Source: Sphingomonas sp. HITSZ_GF (GTDB lineage Bacteria > Pseudomonadota > Alphaproteobacteria > Sphingomonadales > Sphingomonadaceae). Taken from it: a DNA stretch of 64,000 nt. The DNA lies in contig NZ_JARQXA010000005.1 in the NCBI RefSeq assembly GCF_029543155.1, forward strand, positions 434,001 to 498,000, written 5' to 3'. The translations under genes and the position numbers were made by a program. Under the pieces are notes generated by a model that saw only the letters and a list, made by a program, of their open reading frames with translations, was not told the origin of the DNA and did no database searches. Positions within the stretch are counted from its first letter, which is position 1, and every line of letters starts with the position of its first letter. This document shows, piece after piece, positions 1-8,216 of the stretch.

Positions 1-1
1 G

Positions 2-982
2 CATCCCGACGTCACGCTCAAATATAGCTGGGGGCGATCGTTCAAGATCCCGACGCTGCAGCAGGTCAACCAGCCGCGCGAAGCCATACTGCTGGACGAG
101 AGCGAATTCTCGCCGCAGCCCGTCCCCGCGCTTCCCCCAGGCTCGACCGTATTGCTGCTGGCCGGCGGCAATCCCGACCTGCGCGCCGAGCGGGCGACCA
201 GCTCGACGCTGTCGATCGAATTCAAGCCGCGCTTCCTCAGGGGCCTGCGCATCGAGGCGAGCTGGTTCGACATCGATTATCGCGGCCGCATCGCCGAGGC
301 GGTCAGCGATTTCACGACGGCGCTGACCAACCCGGTCGCGGCGGACTTCGTGACCTTCGCCCCCAGCGCGTCCCTGCTGCAGGTGCTGATCGCGCAGGCG
401 CCACTCGGCCTCGATAACCAGAGCAGCCAGGCCTATGATCCGGCGCAGGTCGCGGCGGTGGTGGACTCCAGCCTGCGCAACACCGCGCGCGAACATGCCC
501 GCGGCGTCGATCTCGCGATCGACTACAACGCCGCGCTCAAGGGCGGCAGCCAGCTCCAGCTGGCGGCGTCGGCGAGCTATCTGGACGGCAAGCGCCAGCC
601 CGTCGCCGGCCAGCCCTATGAGGGGCGCGCGGGCCTGGTCTTCACCCCGCCGCATTTCCGGGCCCATGGCTCGGCGAGCTGGCAGGACCGGGAATTTCAG
701 CTCTCGGCCTCGGTGAACTATGTCGGCAGCACCCTCGACAATCGCTTCCCCCAGGTCGAGACGATCGGTGCCTTCACCACGCTCGACCTGAGCGGGGCGT
801 TCCGCCCTGCCATCGCACATGGACCGCTCGCCAATCTGGAGTTCCGGCTCAACCTGCAGAACCTGCTGGACGAGCAGCCCGATCCGATCCGCAATTCCTC
901 GGCCTCGTCGATCCCCTTCGATTCGACCAACCAGTCGCCGATCGGCCGCTTCGTCAGCTTCTCGGTGACCAAGCAATGGTGA
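2..982 (+). CDS. TonB-dependent receptor, C-terminal part (5' end outside window)
   Basis: Outer-membrane beta-barrel receptor that would import a ligand using TonB energy. The frame is open from base 2 and encodes about 326 residues of the barrel. It contains a receptor-like stretch SWGRSFKIPTLQQ near the left edge, a GNPDLRAERA motif typical of late barrel strands, and ends in an aromatic residue (VTKQW), as outer-membrane proteins do. The plug domain, TonB box and any FecA-like signalling domain lie outside the window. It overlaps the next gene by 7 bases, so the two are probably translationally coupled. In sphingomonad lasso clusters a receptor of this kind sits beside the isopeptidase and is thought to take up the lasso peptide; that role here is inferred from context. 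Confidence 0.9.
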   Translation, partial: HPDVTLKYSWGRSFKIPTLQQVNQPREAILLDESEFSPQPVPALPPGSTVLLLAGGNPDLRAERATSSTLSIEFKPRFLRGLRIEASWFDIDYRGRIAEAVSDFTTALTNPVAADFVTFAPSASLLQVLIAQAPLGLDNQSSQAYDPAQVAAVVDSSLRNTAREHARGVDLAIDYNAALKGGSQLQLAASASYLDGKRQPVAGQPYEGRAGLVFTPPHFRAHGSASWQDREFQLSASVNYVGSTLDNRFPQVETIGAFTTLDLSGAFRPAIAHGPLANLEFRLNLQNLLDEQPDPIRNSSASSIPFDSTNQSPIGRFVSFSVTKQW

Positions 983-3084
983 GCCTCCGCATGGCGCTCG
1001 CCGTCGCCGCCTCGCTCCTGGCACCTGCGGCGGCCTGGGCCGCCCCGGACTGCACCGACCTGATGCCGTCCGGGGCACGTTTTCCCGCCCGCAACCTCGT
1101 GCCGGAGGATCTGGTCCGCCTGCGCGACATCGGGCCGGTCGATCCGAACCAGCAGGACGAAGGGCTGTTCTCGGTATCGCCGGACGGTCGCCACGCCGCG
1201 TTCCAGCTCCGGCGCGGCGATCCCGCCAGCAACGGCTTCTGCCTGGCGATGCTGGTGGTGGATCTTCGGACCCGCGCCGTGCGCGTCGTCGACCGCGGCG
1301 GGGATTTCATGCGGCTGCGCTTCGATGCGCGCGGCGTCGCAAGCTTCCCGAGCGGGTTCACCGATCCGGTCACGCCGCGCTGGTCGCCCGACGGGAAATC
1401 GATCGTCTATCGCCGCCGCGACCGCGGCGCCGTGCAGCTGTGGCGCGCCGAGGCGAACGGCAGCGGCAGCGAAGCGATCACCGACAGCATCGACGACGTG
1501 GACGCTTTCCGTCTCACTATCGACGGCCTGGGTATCGTCTATGCGACCAAGCCGGGGCTGCGCGACGCATCGGCCGCGATCGACAAGGAGGGGCTGTCGG
1601 GCTTCCGCTATGACGATCGCTTCGTGCCGGCGGCGGCCAGCCGCCCCTTCCCGCTGGCACCGATCGCGCGGGCGGCATGGTATCTCGACCTGGCGAGCCG
1701 GACGGTGCGGCCGGCGACGCCCGAGGAGACCGCGCTGCTCGACAAGGGCGCGATGCAGGAAGGCAGCTGGAGCGAGGCGACTTCCGTCGATGGGGACCGC
1801 GCCTCGCTGCAGGTGCCGGCCAGGACGCTCTACGCCGCGCGGGGCCGCCTTATCGTGACGAGGCATGGGCAGACGCTGACCTGCGGCGCGCCCGAATGCG
1901 CCGACGCGAACCAGCCCTGGTGGGTGGGCGGCAAGGTTCGGTTCGTGCGGCACGAAGGCTGGGCCAACAGCGTCACCGCGATCTACGAATGGACGCCGGG
2001 CACGCCCGGCGTGCGACGGCTCTACGCGACCGAGGACCTTTTCCTCGGCTGCGTGCCGACGGGAGCGACGCTCACCTGCCTGCGCGAGGGATCGCTCCAG
2101 CCCCGGCGGCTCGAGCGGCTCGATCCTGCCAGCGGCGAGCGGACGCCGCTGTTCGACCCGAACCCGGAGTTCGCGAGCCTAAAGCTGGGCCAGGTCGAGC
2201 GACTGCGCTCGCGCAACAGCTTCGGTATGGAGTCCTTCGCCGACCTCGTCCTGCCGGTCGGCTATGTGCCCGGGCAGCGCTATCCGCTCGTCGTCGTCCA
2301 ATATAATTCGCGCGGCTTCCTGCGCGGCGGGACCGGCGACGACTATCCGATCCAGGCGTTCGCCAATCGCGGCTTCGCGGTGCTGAGCTTCGACCGGCCG
2401 CGCTCGGTCGGCTTCAAGTCCACCACAGACCCCGTCGAGGCCGAACGGATCAACCTCAAGGACTTCGCCGACCGCCGCAGCGTCCTCGAGGCGATCGAGA
2501 GCCCGGTACGCCTTGCGATCGAGCGCGGCATCGCCGACCCCGCCCGGATCGGGATGACCGGCCTGAGCGACGGTGCCTCGACGGTCCAATATGCACTGCT
2601 GCACAGCAAATTGTTCTCGGCATTCGCGATGAGCAGCTGCTGCTGGGATAGCAGCCTGCCGCTCCGCGTGGGGCCGATGGCAGCGCGGCAGTTCCACGAG
2701 ATGGGCTATCCCCGGACCGTCGACGACGACGCAGCCGCCCAGGCTTTCTGGCGTGGCTTCTCCGTCTCCCGAAACGCCCGGGATATCCACGCGCCCATCC
2801 TCGCGCAGGTGTCGGACGACGAATTCTGGGTCGCGCTCCAGAGCGTCACGGCGCTGCGCGAACTGGACCGCCCGATCGACCTCTACGTCTTCCCGGACGA
2901 GCATCACGTCAAATGGCAGCCGGCGCACCGGCTCGCGGTCTATAGCCGGGCGCTCGACTGGTTCGACTATTGGCTAAACGGGGTGAAGGCCCCCGGGCGC
3001 GCCGGAGAAGTGGCATATTGGGAAGCGCTTCGCCACGGCCTGTCGGGGTCGGCCGGTGCTTCGGCGACCGCCCCGCCGCCCTGA
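976..3084 (+). CDS. Lasso peptide isopeptidase, S9 prolyl-oligopeptidase family (AtxE2-like)
   Basis: Serine hydrolase of 702 residues predicted to open the isopeptide ring of the lasso peptides made next door. An N-terminal signal peptide (hydrophobic stretch ending AAAWA) suggests a periplasmic enzyme. The N-terminal two thirds look like a beta-propeller with repeated SPDG-type motifs; the C-terminal part is an alpha/beta hydrolase with nucleophile Ser about 531 in GLSDGAS, acidic residues in VSDDEFW near 615 and His 643/644 in DEHHVKW. It starts inside the receptor gene (ATGGTGA overlap), consistent with an uptake-and-degradation pair. Known relatives (AtxE1/AtxE2) cleave only their cognate lasso peptides; specificity for the two precursors here is inferred. 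Confidence 0.9.
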   Translation: MVSLRMALAVAASLLAPAAAWAAPDCTDLMPSGARFPARNLVPEDLVRLRDIGPVDPNQQDEGLFSVSPDGRHAAFQLRRGDPASNGFCLAMLVVDLRTRAVRVVDRGGDFMRLRFDARGVASFPSGFTDPVTPRWSPDGKSIVYRRRDRGAVQLWRAEANGSGSEAITDSIDDVDAFRLTIDGLGIVYATKPGLRDASAAIDKEGLSGFRYDDRFVPAAASRPFPLAPIARAAWYLDLASRTVRPATPEETALLDKGAMQEGSWSEATSVDGDRASLQVPARTLYAARGRLIVTRHGQTLTCGAPECADANQPWWVGGKVRFVRHEGWANSVTAIYEWTPGTPGVRRLYATEDLFLGCVPTGATLTCLREGSLQPRRLERLDPASGERTPLFDPNPEFASLKLGQVERLRSRNSFGMESFADLVLPVGYVPGQRYPLVVVQYNSRGFLRGGTGDDYPIQAFANRGFAVLSFDRPRSVGFKSTTDPVEAERINLKDFADRRSVLEAIESPVRLAIERGIADPARIGMTGLSDGASTVQYALLHSKLFSAFAMSSCCWDSSLPLRVGPMAARQFHEMGYPRTVDDDAAAQAFWRGFSVSRNARDIHAPILAQVSDDEFWVALQSVTALRELDRPIDLYVFPDEHHVKWQPAHRLAVYSRALDWFDYWLNGVKAPGRAGEVAYWEALRHGLSGSAGASATAPPP

Positions 3085-3097
3085 AGCCGGCAGGACC

Positions 3098-3121
3098 GAG
3101 CGGGCGCCGGGGCGCCCGCTC
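3098..3121. terminator. Perfect hairpin between convergent isopeptidase and lasso operon
   Basis: GAGCGGGCGC, loop CGGG, GCGCCCGCTC: a 10-bp perfect stem with a 4-base loop in the 45-base gap between the convergent isopeptidase gene and precursor gene A2. No T-run follows on either strand. It probably acts as a bidirectional terminator or an mRNA 3' end stabiliser. Confidence 0.6.
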
Positions 3122-3129
3122 GCCCCGCA

Positions 3130-3255
3130 TCAGTCGTCGTGCAGGCCAGTGGGCTTCATCCAGCCGAACTCGTGATCGGAGATACCCATCACGGCTCCGC
3201 GGGTGTCGGCGCTGACGCTGCCGAGCTCGACGATCTTCCTGTCCTCGATACGCAT
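3130..3255 (-). CDS. Lasso peptide precursor A2 (41 aa)
   Basis: Small gene with an AGGAG ribosome site 8-9 bases before ATG. The product is a leader MRIEDRKIVELGSVSADTR followed by a core made of GAVMGISD (predicted ring) and HEFGWMKPTGLHDD (tail). The leader has Thr at position -2, the hallmark recognised by lasso maturation enzymes, and LGSVSADTR resembles astexin-type leaders. Gly1 and Asp8 would form an 8-residue macrolactam ring. The core shares G1, G5, D8, E10-F11-G12 and the terminal DD with precursor A1, so the two are paralogues. It lies 26 bases downstream of the C gene at the end of the operon. Confidence 0.88.
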   Translation of the reverse strand: MRIEDRKIVELGSVSADTRGAVMGISDHEFGWMKPTGLHDD

Positions 3256-3281
3256 CTTCAGTCTCCTGTTTGCAGGTGCAG

Positions 3282-5054
3282 TCATTGGTGCTCGAGCCGG
3301 TCAGGCGTGCCGGGGCGACGGGAAGACCAGAGGGTCGCCCATGCCTCGACATTGACCAGTTCGAGCAGGCGCACATTCTGCTCGCTGGCAGTCGGTCGCC
3401 CGGGCCGGAGAGCCTCCTCGATCGCGCCGGGATCGAGAATTCCATGGGCAGCGAGCTGCCCGTCCATCAGCCGCTCGCGCAGTTCGTCACGCCTGCGCCG
3501 CACGATCTCGCTGCAGAACGGGTCCGGCGTTCCCTTGACCCTGCGCTCGACGATCGTGGCCGGAAGCCGCTCGGCAAAGGCGGTTCGCGCCATCGCCCGG
3601 TCGCGGCCGCCCTCGCGCCACTGCCAGCTCGGTATGGCGAGGCAGGCCTCGATGATCGGCTGCGACAGCAGCGGATTGACCACCGGCGCGGTCCGGCTGC
3701 GATCGGACTCGAGCGTCGGATGCGCGCGCACCAGGCCGGCGATATGGACTGCCCTGCCGGGCAACGCCCAGAGCGGAGCTTCTAGCCAGGGGTGAGACAG
3801 CTCGAGGTCGCGGAGCGAAGCGATAAGGTCGGGATGGAGGAAGGCCGGGCTCGGCTTCCAGTGATAGGCGGGCGCCCGTCTGGCGATCGCCACCGCCGCG
3901 CGCGTGACCCTGAGCGGCCCGGCGCCCGTCTGCCGGCAGATATCGCGCAGCGTCGCGAACGCCCCTGCACCGGGGCCCTCGTGCAGGGCGCGGTCCGCCA
4001 GCGCTACGGCGGACTGCGAGAAGCCGAAGACATTGTCGCCGCCATTGCCGGTGAAGAACGCGTCCGCACCGATGCGCGCGGCCGCCTCGCGATGCGCGAC
4101 CTCATAGGGCTGTGCCTCAGCCCGCCCCAGCGGTCTGGGCAGATGGGCGCCGAGCGCGCGGCCGAGATCGACGGCGTCGAGATCGTAGCGGGCGTCGACC
4201 AGCGGCAGGCCGAGGCTGGTACAGACGGTCTGCGCGAAGCCGCGCTCATCGCCGGCCGGATCGTCGGTGTACATGGTCATGCAGGTCGCGCGGCTACCGC
4301 CACGCGCCAGGCACGCGGCGACGATCGAGGAATCGAGGCCGCCCGACAGGCTGAGCAGCGGGTGCCGGTAGAGCGAGGCCCAGGCGGCGACGCACTGCTC
4401 GACCACCCTGCGCAGGCGCTCGGCGGTGGCGGCGGTCTCCTCCCCGGCGTTCGGCGCGACGAAATCCCAGGGCGACCAGCCCGGCAGGGATCGCTCGGCG
4501 CCGTCCTTCAGCGCAATGGCCGCACCCGGGAAGAGCGTCGTGATGCCGCCGAGCGCGGTCTCGATCGTGGGGAGACCGCAGGAATAGAGCATTCGTCCGA
4601 GCGCATCCCAGTCGACACCCTCCGGCGCACCGCCCGCCATCGCCAGCAGCTCGACATCGGACGCGAGCATCGCGATCCCATCCGCTTGCGCCCGATAGCA
4701 GGGCAATGCCGCCGAGGGGTCGCGCAGGATCTCGACCGCGCCGCCCTGGGTCCGGACGGCGAGATAGCCGCCCCAATAGGATTTGAGCAGCGCCTCGGTC
4801 CCGCCGCGCGCCAGGACGCTGCGCTCGGCAGCGCCTAGCGCCTGGATGGCACGCGCCGGCCCGTGCCGGTGGAACAGCGTGCCCAGCACCACGCCGTCGC
4901 AATCCAGTTCGAGGCAGCAACAGGCTTCGTTGACCAGCACCGCGAAGCACGGCGTGCAGCGCGCCAGCCGCAGGCCGGTCCGCTCGGCGATGCGCTGCGC
5001 GCCTTCGGCGAGCTCGGCGCTGGCCGTGACGAAGACGAGATAGCGCGGCCTCAT
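3282..5054 (-). CDS. Lasso peptide macrolactam synthetase (asparagine synthetase B-like, C protein)
   Basis: Protein of 590 residues that would adenylate the ring Asp side chain of the precursor and close the lactam onto Gly1. The C-terminal half carries the ATP-pyrophosphatase loop SGGLDSS (residues 237-243) and a GNGGDNVFG motif, typical of asparagine synthetase/beta-lactam synthetase folds; the N-terminal half resembles the glutaminase-like domain but lacks an N-terminal catalytic Cys2. I chose the start (MRPRYLVF) that overlaps the stop of the B gene by 4 bases (ATGA) instead of an upstream in-frame start, because the coupling is typical. Operon order is A1-B-C-A2. Confidence 0.93.
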   Translation of the reverse strand: MRPRYLVFVTASAELAEGAQRIAERTGLRLARCTPCFAVLVNEACCCLELDCDGVVLGTLFHRHGPARAIQALGAAERSVLARGGTEALLKSYWGGYLAVRTQGGAVEILRDPSAALPCYRAQADGIAMLASDVELLAMAGGAPEGVDWDALGRMLYSCGLPTIETALGGITTLFPGAAIALKDGAERSLPGWSPWDFVAPNAGEETAATAERLRRVVEQCVAAWASLYRHPLLSLSGGLDSSIVAACLARGGSRATCMTMYTDDPAGDERGFAQTVCTSLGLPLVDARYDLDAVDLGRALGAHLPRPLGRAEAQPYEVAHREAAARIGADAFFTGNGGDNVFGFSQSAVALADRALHEGPGAGAFATLRDICRQTGAGPLRVTRAAVAIARRAPAYHWKPSPAFLHPDLIASLRDLELSHPWLEAPLWALPGRAVHIAGLVRAHPTLESDRSRTAPVVNPLLSQPIIEACLAIPSWQWREGGRDRAMARTAFAERLPATIVERRVKGTPDPFCSEIVRRRRDELRERLMDGQLAAHGILDPGAIEEALRPGRPTASEQNVRLLELVNVEAWATLWSSRRPGTPDRLEHQ

Positions 5055-5704
5055 GGCAGCACCAGGATCGGGGTGTAGAGCCGCACATTCTCCAGCTCGC
5101 CGACGATCACTGCGTCGCCGCACTGGACCCAGCTATGCGCGGCAAAAGGCTCGAGGCGCACCCCGAAGACCAGTGCCCCCTCCTGGCCGTGCCGCTGGCA
5201 CAGCCGGCGTGCCGCGATCGCCCGGGGCAGGCATTGGTCGGCGGCGCGCAGGAGCGTCGCGCTGGTCACGAACGCGCCCGCGACCTGGCGCTGCCGTGCC
5301 TCGTCCGGTGCTCGGCCGCCCGTGGCTGTCCGCTCGCGCACCAGGCGGGCGGCGATGCTGGCCATCGGCCGCAGCTTCAGCCACCAGCGCGCCTGGAGCT
5401 GGCCGGCGATCGCCGCCATCACATCGGTGGCCGCAGCGCCGCGTACGTTGTCGAGGCCGAAGTCCCGGGTAGCAGCGGGATGCATGGTGGCCGCGGAGCG
5501 GCTGCCTTTCCCGGCCACGATGACTCCGCAATCGAGGAGTGGCGCCAGCGCGTCGGGGGCGAGTATCTCGCCCGCGGCCCAGCGCCGGAAGAGCGTGTCG
5601 GCCATTTCGGGCAGGCAGAAATAGCGATTGGACGTCAGGTCCAGGAATACGGCCCGGTCGGCGCATAGGCACCATGACAGGCCGGGGCGGAGGATGTGCG
5701 ACAT
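5051..5704 (-). CDS. Lasso peptide leader protease with fused RRE (B protein)
   Basis: Protein of 217 residues that would recognise the leader peptide and remove it. Residues about 1-65 look like a PqqD-type RiPP recognition element (DLTSNRYFCLP). Residues about 90-217 form a transglutaminase-like cysteine protease with Cys158 (DQCLPRA), His190 (AHSWVQ) and Asp197 (GDAVIVGE) in the order expected for the catalytic triad. B1 and B2 are separate genes in many Gram-positive clusters; the fused form is usual in Proteobacteria. An upstream start at 5740 would extend into the hairpin between A1 and B and is less likely. Confidence 0.92.
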   Translation of the reverse strand: MSHILRPGLSWCLCADRAVFLDLTSNRYFCLPEMADTLFRRWAAGEILAPDALAPLLDCGVIVAGKGSRSAATMHPAATRDFGLDNVRGAAATDVMAAIAGQLQARWWLKLRPMASIAARLVRERTATGGRAPDEARQRQVAGAFVTSATLLRAADQCLPRAIAARRLCQRHGQEGALVFGVRLEPFAAHSWVQCGDAVIVGELENVRLYTPILVLP

Positions 5705-5720
5705 GGGGATGCGCCGGAAG

Positions 5721-5745
5721 GGCGCGTGCCCATTGGGCACGCGCC
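5721..5745 (-). promoter_or_regulatory. Intercistronic hairpin between precursor A1 and B
   Basis: GGCGCGTGCCC, loop ATT, GGGCACGCGCC: an 11-bp perfect stem placed 7 bases after the A1 stop codon and before the B start. There is no following T-run. Such hairpins behind RiPP precursor genes usually attenuate read-through or protect the precursor mRNA, so that precursor is made in excess of the enzymes. That function is inferred here. Confidence 0.6.
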
Positions 5746-5752
5746 AGGTCCG

Positions 5753-5872
5753 TCAGTCGTCGCTGAGCTCGATCTGCTTGCGGTGACCGAACTCCGTGTC
5801 GGCGGCGCCGACCGGAAGGCCCTTGGTGTCGGTGCTCACGACACCGAGCTCGATGGTCTGTTCGCTTTTCAT
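5753..5872 (-). CDS. Lasso peptide precursor A1 (39 aa)
   Basis: First gene of the lasso operon, with a GGAGG ribosome site about 7 bases before ATG. The leader is MKSEQTIELGVVSTDTK with Thr at -2. The core is GLPVGAAD (predicted Gly1-Asp8 ring) followed by the tail TEFGHRKQIELSDD. Core length (22 residues), ring size and the motif EFG after the ring match precursor A2, while the rest of loop and tail differ, so the locus should make two distinct lasso peptides with one B/C pair. No steric plug residue can be assigned with certainty; His13/Arg14 are candidates. Confidence 0.9.
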   Translation of the reverse strand: MKSEQTIELGVVSTDTKGLPVGAADTEFGHRKQIELSDD

Positions 5873-6246
5873 GGCATTCCTCCATTCACGAGAAACGTCA
5901 TGGCCATGACCAGACCCAATGTACCGGACTCAGCACATATGAGTAGTTTATAATCCAATTATAATCCGATTGTTTTCGTCGAGGCTTATTGTGCTAACGA
6001 AGCCGGGCGGGAAAAGCATGTCTTGGAACATGCGCCACCACCTTTGGCCGCGAGGCTTGGACATAGTGGTGGCCACCCGGCCGCGCTGGTCTATGTGACA
6101 GTTTTATTTCCAGATGATATACTGTCCATATCGGACTGAAAAAGCCGATCACTCCGAAATCGACTTAATCATCATCGCGGGGTTCGCCAGGCCGGGCGCT
6201 CCGGTTGCCGGCTTTCTCCCCGTGCACGGGTGCCGCTGCCGATATC
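5873..6246 (-). promoter_or_regulatory. Lasso operon promoter region with tandem GGATTATAA repeats
   Basis: This 374-base gap between fecR and precursor A1 is markedly AT-rich compared with its surroundings. It holds two copies of GGATTATAA (minus strand; plus-strand TTATAATCC at 5948-5956 and 5959-5967) with an 11-base period, one helical turn, which looks like an operator or overlapping -10 elements. I could not assign a confident -35 box. No gene is visible here. Confidence 0.5.
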
Positions 6247-7269
6247 CTAGCGAATGGGCGCGCCTGCCGGCGCCAGCACGATTTCGCCGGCCCGGCTGGT
6301 GTCCACGCTCCGGTTGAACAGCGCGCCAAGCCGCCTTGCCAGCAACTCGGTATCATCGACCCGGAACCGCCCGGACACGCGCTGGCCGGCGAGCGAGGCG
6401 TCGGCCAGCCGGATCGGCCGGACTGCCCCATGGTTCGCGAGCGCGACCAGCTCGGCGACGGGCGTTGCCTCGAACTCGCGCGCGGCGGATGGCGCGGACG
6501 TCGCGCCGGCCGGTGCCGCGGGGGTCGCCGGGACGTCGGGCTGCGCCGCGAAGGATACGCCTTCGCCCGCCGCGAGCTTGCGGATCGGCGGCTGCGGCGA
6601 AGTCGGTGCACCGGGCAGCGCTACATCGACGGCGCCCTGCACGAGGCGGACGTCGACCTTGCCCGAGCGCGTCAGCGCGACTTCGAAGATCGTGCCGCGC
6701 GCGGTCACGCTCCCCCCGCCGGCAAAGACGATGAAGGGGCGCTGCTCGTGCGCGACCTCGAACCGCGCCTGGCCCTGTAGCAGCCTCAGGCCGCGCTGCC
6801 CGCTCCCGATATCGACATCGAGGATCGTCCCGTCGCCGAGGCGCACGGTCGAGCCGTCGGCGAGCCGCACCACGCGCGCCTCGTCGGCGATCGTCGAGAT
6901 CCTGCGATGCTCTGTCGTGCCGGCAATGGCTTCGTGCTGGTCTCCGGCGGGCCCCGACGGGTGCATGGCGACCCAGGCGCCGCCGCCGACCACACAGGCC
7001 GCGACGGTGGCCAGCGCCATGGCGAGGACCGGCCGGCGCCGAGTCGGCGCAGGAGCGGGCTCGCCAGGTTCGGCGAGCAGCTTTCCCATCGCGAAGACCT
7101 CGGCGGCATCGTTGTACGCGACCCGGTGCGCCGCTCCCTGGGCAAGCCACACTTCGAACTCGGCGCGGCTGGCATCGGCATCGGGACCGCGCATGCGCGC
7201 GAACCAGTGCGCGGCCTCGCGGGCGAGCGCATCGTCGCCTTCCTCCGCCTGGCCTTCCGGGATGGTCAT
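6247..7269 (-). CDS. FecR-family anti-sigma/sigma-regulator
   Basis: Inner-membrane regulator of 340 residues. The N-terminal cytoplasmic part has the FecR pattern with a conserved Trp-rich stretch (HWFARMRGPDA, FEVWLAQ); one membrane helix lies around residues 83-105 (VLAMALATVAACVVGGG); the periplasmic FecR domain follows (VRLADGSTVRLG) and the C-terminal half is Ala/Pro-rich with a secretin/STN-like end. Its start overlaps the sigma gene stop by 4 bases. In FecIRA-type systems FecR relays receptor occupancy to the ECF sigma factor; here the likely signal is lasso peptide or iron status sensed by the TonB receptor at the left edge. Confidence 0.87.
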   Translation of the reverse strand: MTIPEGQAEEGDDALAREAAHWFARMRGPDADASRAEFEVWLAQGAAHRVAYNDAAEVFAMGKLLAEPGEPAPAPTRRRPVLAMALATVAACVVGGGAWVAMHPSGPAGDQHEAIAGTTEHRRISTIADEARVVRLADGSTVRLGDGTILDVDIGSGQRGLRLLQGQARFEVAHEQRPFIVFAGGGSVTARGTIFEVALTRSGKVDVRLVQGAVDVALPGAPTSPQPPIRKLAAGEGVSFAAQPDVPATPAAPAGATSAPSAAREFEATPVAELVALANHGAVRPIRLADASLAGQRVSGRFRVDDTELLARRLGALFNRSVDTSRAGEIVLAPAGAPIR

Positions 7270-7805
7270 TGCTTCAGGTCCCTGCCGATCTTCAGCAGCG
7301 CTTCACCCATATGCCATTCGACGGTACGGATGCTGATGCCGAGCTGAGTCGCGATCTCCTTGTAGCCCAGACCCTCGACCCGGTGCAGCACGAACACCTC
7401 GCGGGTGCGCGGCGGCAGCGCGGCGACCGCCGATCGATAGCGTTCCCGCATCTGCGCGACCTCGATTCCGTCTTCCTGGGTGGCCCGTGCGGCCGGCTCG
7501 TTCGCCTCGTCGATCGGCACGTGCGGTGTGCGGTTGGATACGCGGCGCGATCGGTCGATGAGCAGGTTGCGCACGATCCGGTTAAGGAACGCCTCGGGCT
7601 GGCGCAGCCCGTCGCGGGCATCCGAGCCGAGCAGGCGCGCGAACGCATCCTGCACCAGGTCGTTGGCTTCCTCGCTCGAGCGCAGGCGTGCATCGAGCCA
7701 GCGCCGCAGGCGAGGTGCCTGCTCGCGGTAGAGCACATCGAAGCGTGCCTGGCCGTTGCCGCCGCCACCGGGCGACTGGTCAGGGTCGTCATCCGGCCGC
7801 CGCAT
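7266..7805 (-). CDS. ECF sigma factor, FecI-like
   Basis: RNA polymerase sigma factor of 179 residues with region 2 (EEANDLVQDAFARLL, RIVRNLLIDRSRR) and region 4 (LPPRTREVFVLHRVEGLGYKEIATQLGISIRTVEWHMGEAL) and no region 1.1/3. It is coupled to the downstream fecR by an ATGA overlap. The gene pair lies immediately upstream of the lasso operon on the same strand and probably controls it and/or the receptor-isopeptidase operon. Confidence 0.93.
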   Translation of the reverse strand: MRRPDDDPDQSPGGGGNGQARFDVLYREQAPRLRRWLDARLRSSEEANDLVQDAFARLLGSDARDGLRQPEAFLNRIVRNLLIDRSRRVSNRTPHVPIDEANEPAARATQEDGIEVAQMRERYRSAVAALPPRTREVFVLHRVEGLGYKEIATQLGISIRTVEWHMGEALLKIGRDLKQ

Positions 7806-8216
7806 CGCGCTATCGCGCGCAGCTGCCGCCGCGCGGTGCGCGGGCGAGGAAAGTCGATCGCACGAGAGCCTGTCTCGTGCCGGGCAGTGCCTTGGAGGTT
7901 ACCCCCGACCGTGATGGCCGGAAGCGCTTGATGCCTGGCGGTCAGTCCGCAGCGGGCTGCCGGCTCGAAACCGCGCTGCAGCCTGAGTCTGCGTCAGTTC
8001 GCGGGCATTCGCAACAGCCGGCGGACGGACTTGGACACCGCCTCCTCCACCGACCGGGACCGGGCGCCGCATGTCGGGCACGCCGCGGCACCCCGCAACC
8101 CGGCGATGCCGGGTGCTCCGCTTGGCGCTTCGCCCTGCGGTGCGGGCCACCGCTTGTGGCGTGCCCGGTGTGCGTCTCCTCCGGCCCCGGCGGGCCGGCT
8201 GGAAGGAGCGTTTCCG
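7806..8216. other. Intergenic, no gene seen
   Basis: GC-rich stretch between the start of the ECF sigma gene and the small sigma-like gene. Open frames here are all shadows without ribosome sites or family resemblance. It should contain the fecIR promoter, which I could not pinpoint. Confidence 0.5.

Noticed and set aside
718..1953. 411-codon minus-strand frame opposite receptor and isopeptidase genes
   Set aside because: Composition is rich in Arg/Pro/His with no motif, typical of an antisense shadow in high-GC DNA; the + strand genes explain the region.
3792..4838. 348-codon + strand frame opposite the lasso C gene
   Set aside because: Lies wholly antisense to the clear SGGLDSS synthetase and lacks family features or a ribosome site.
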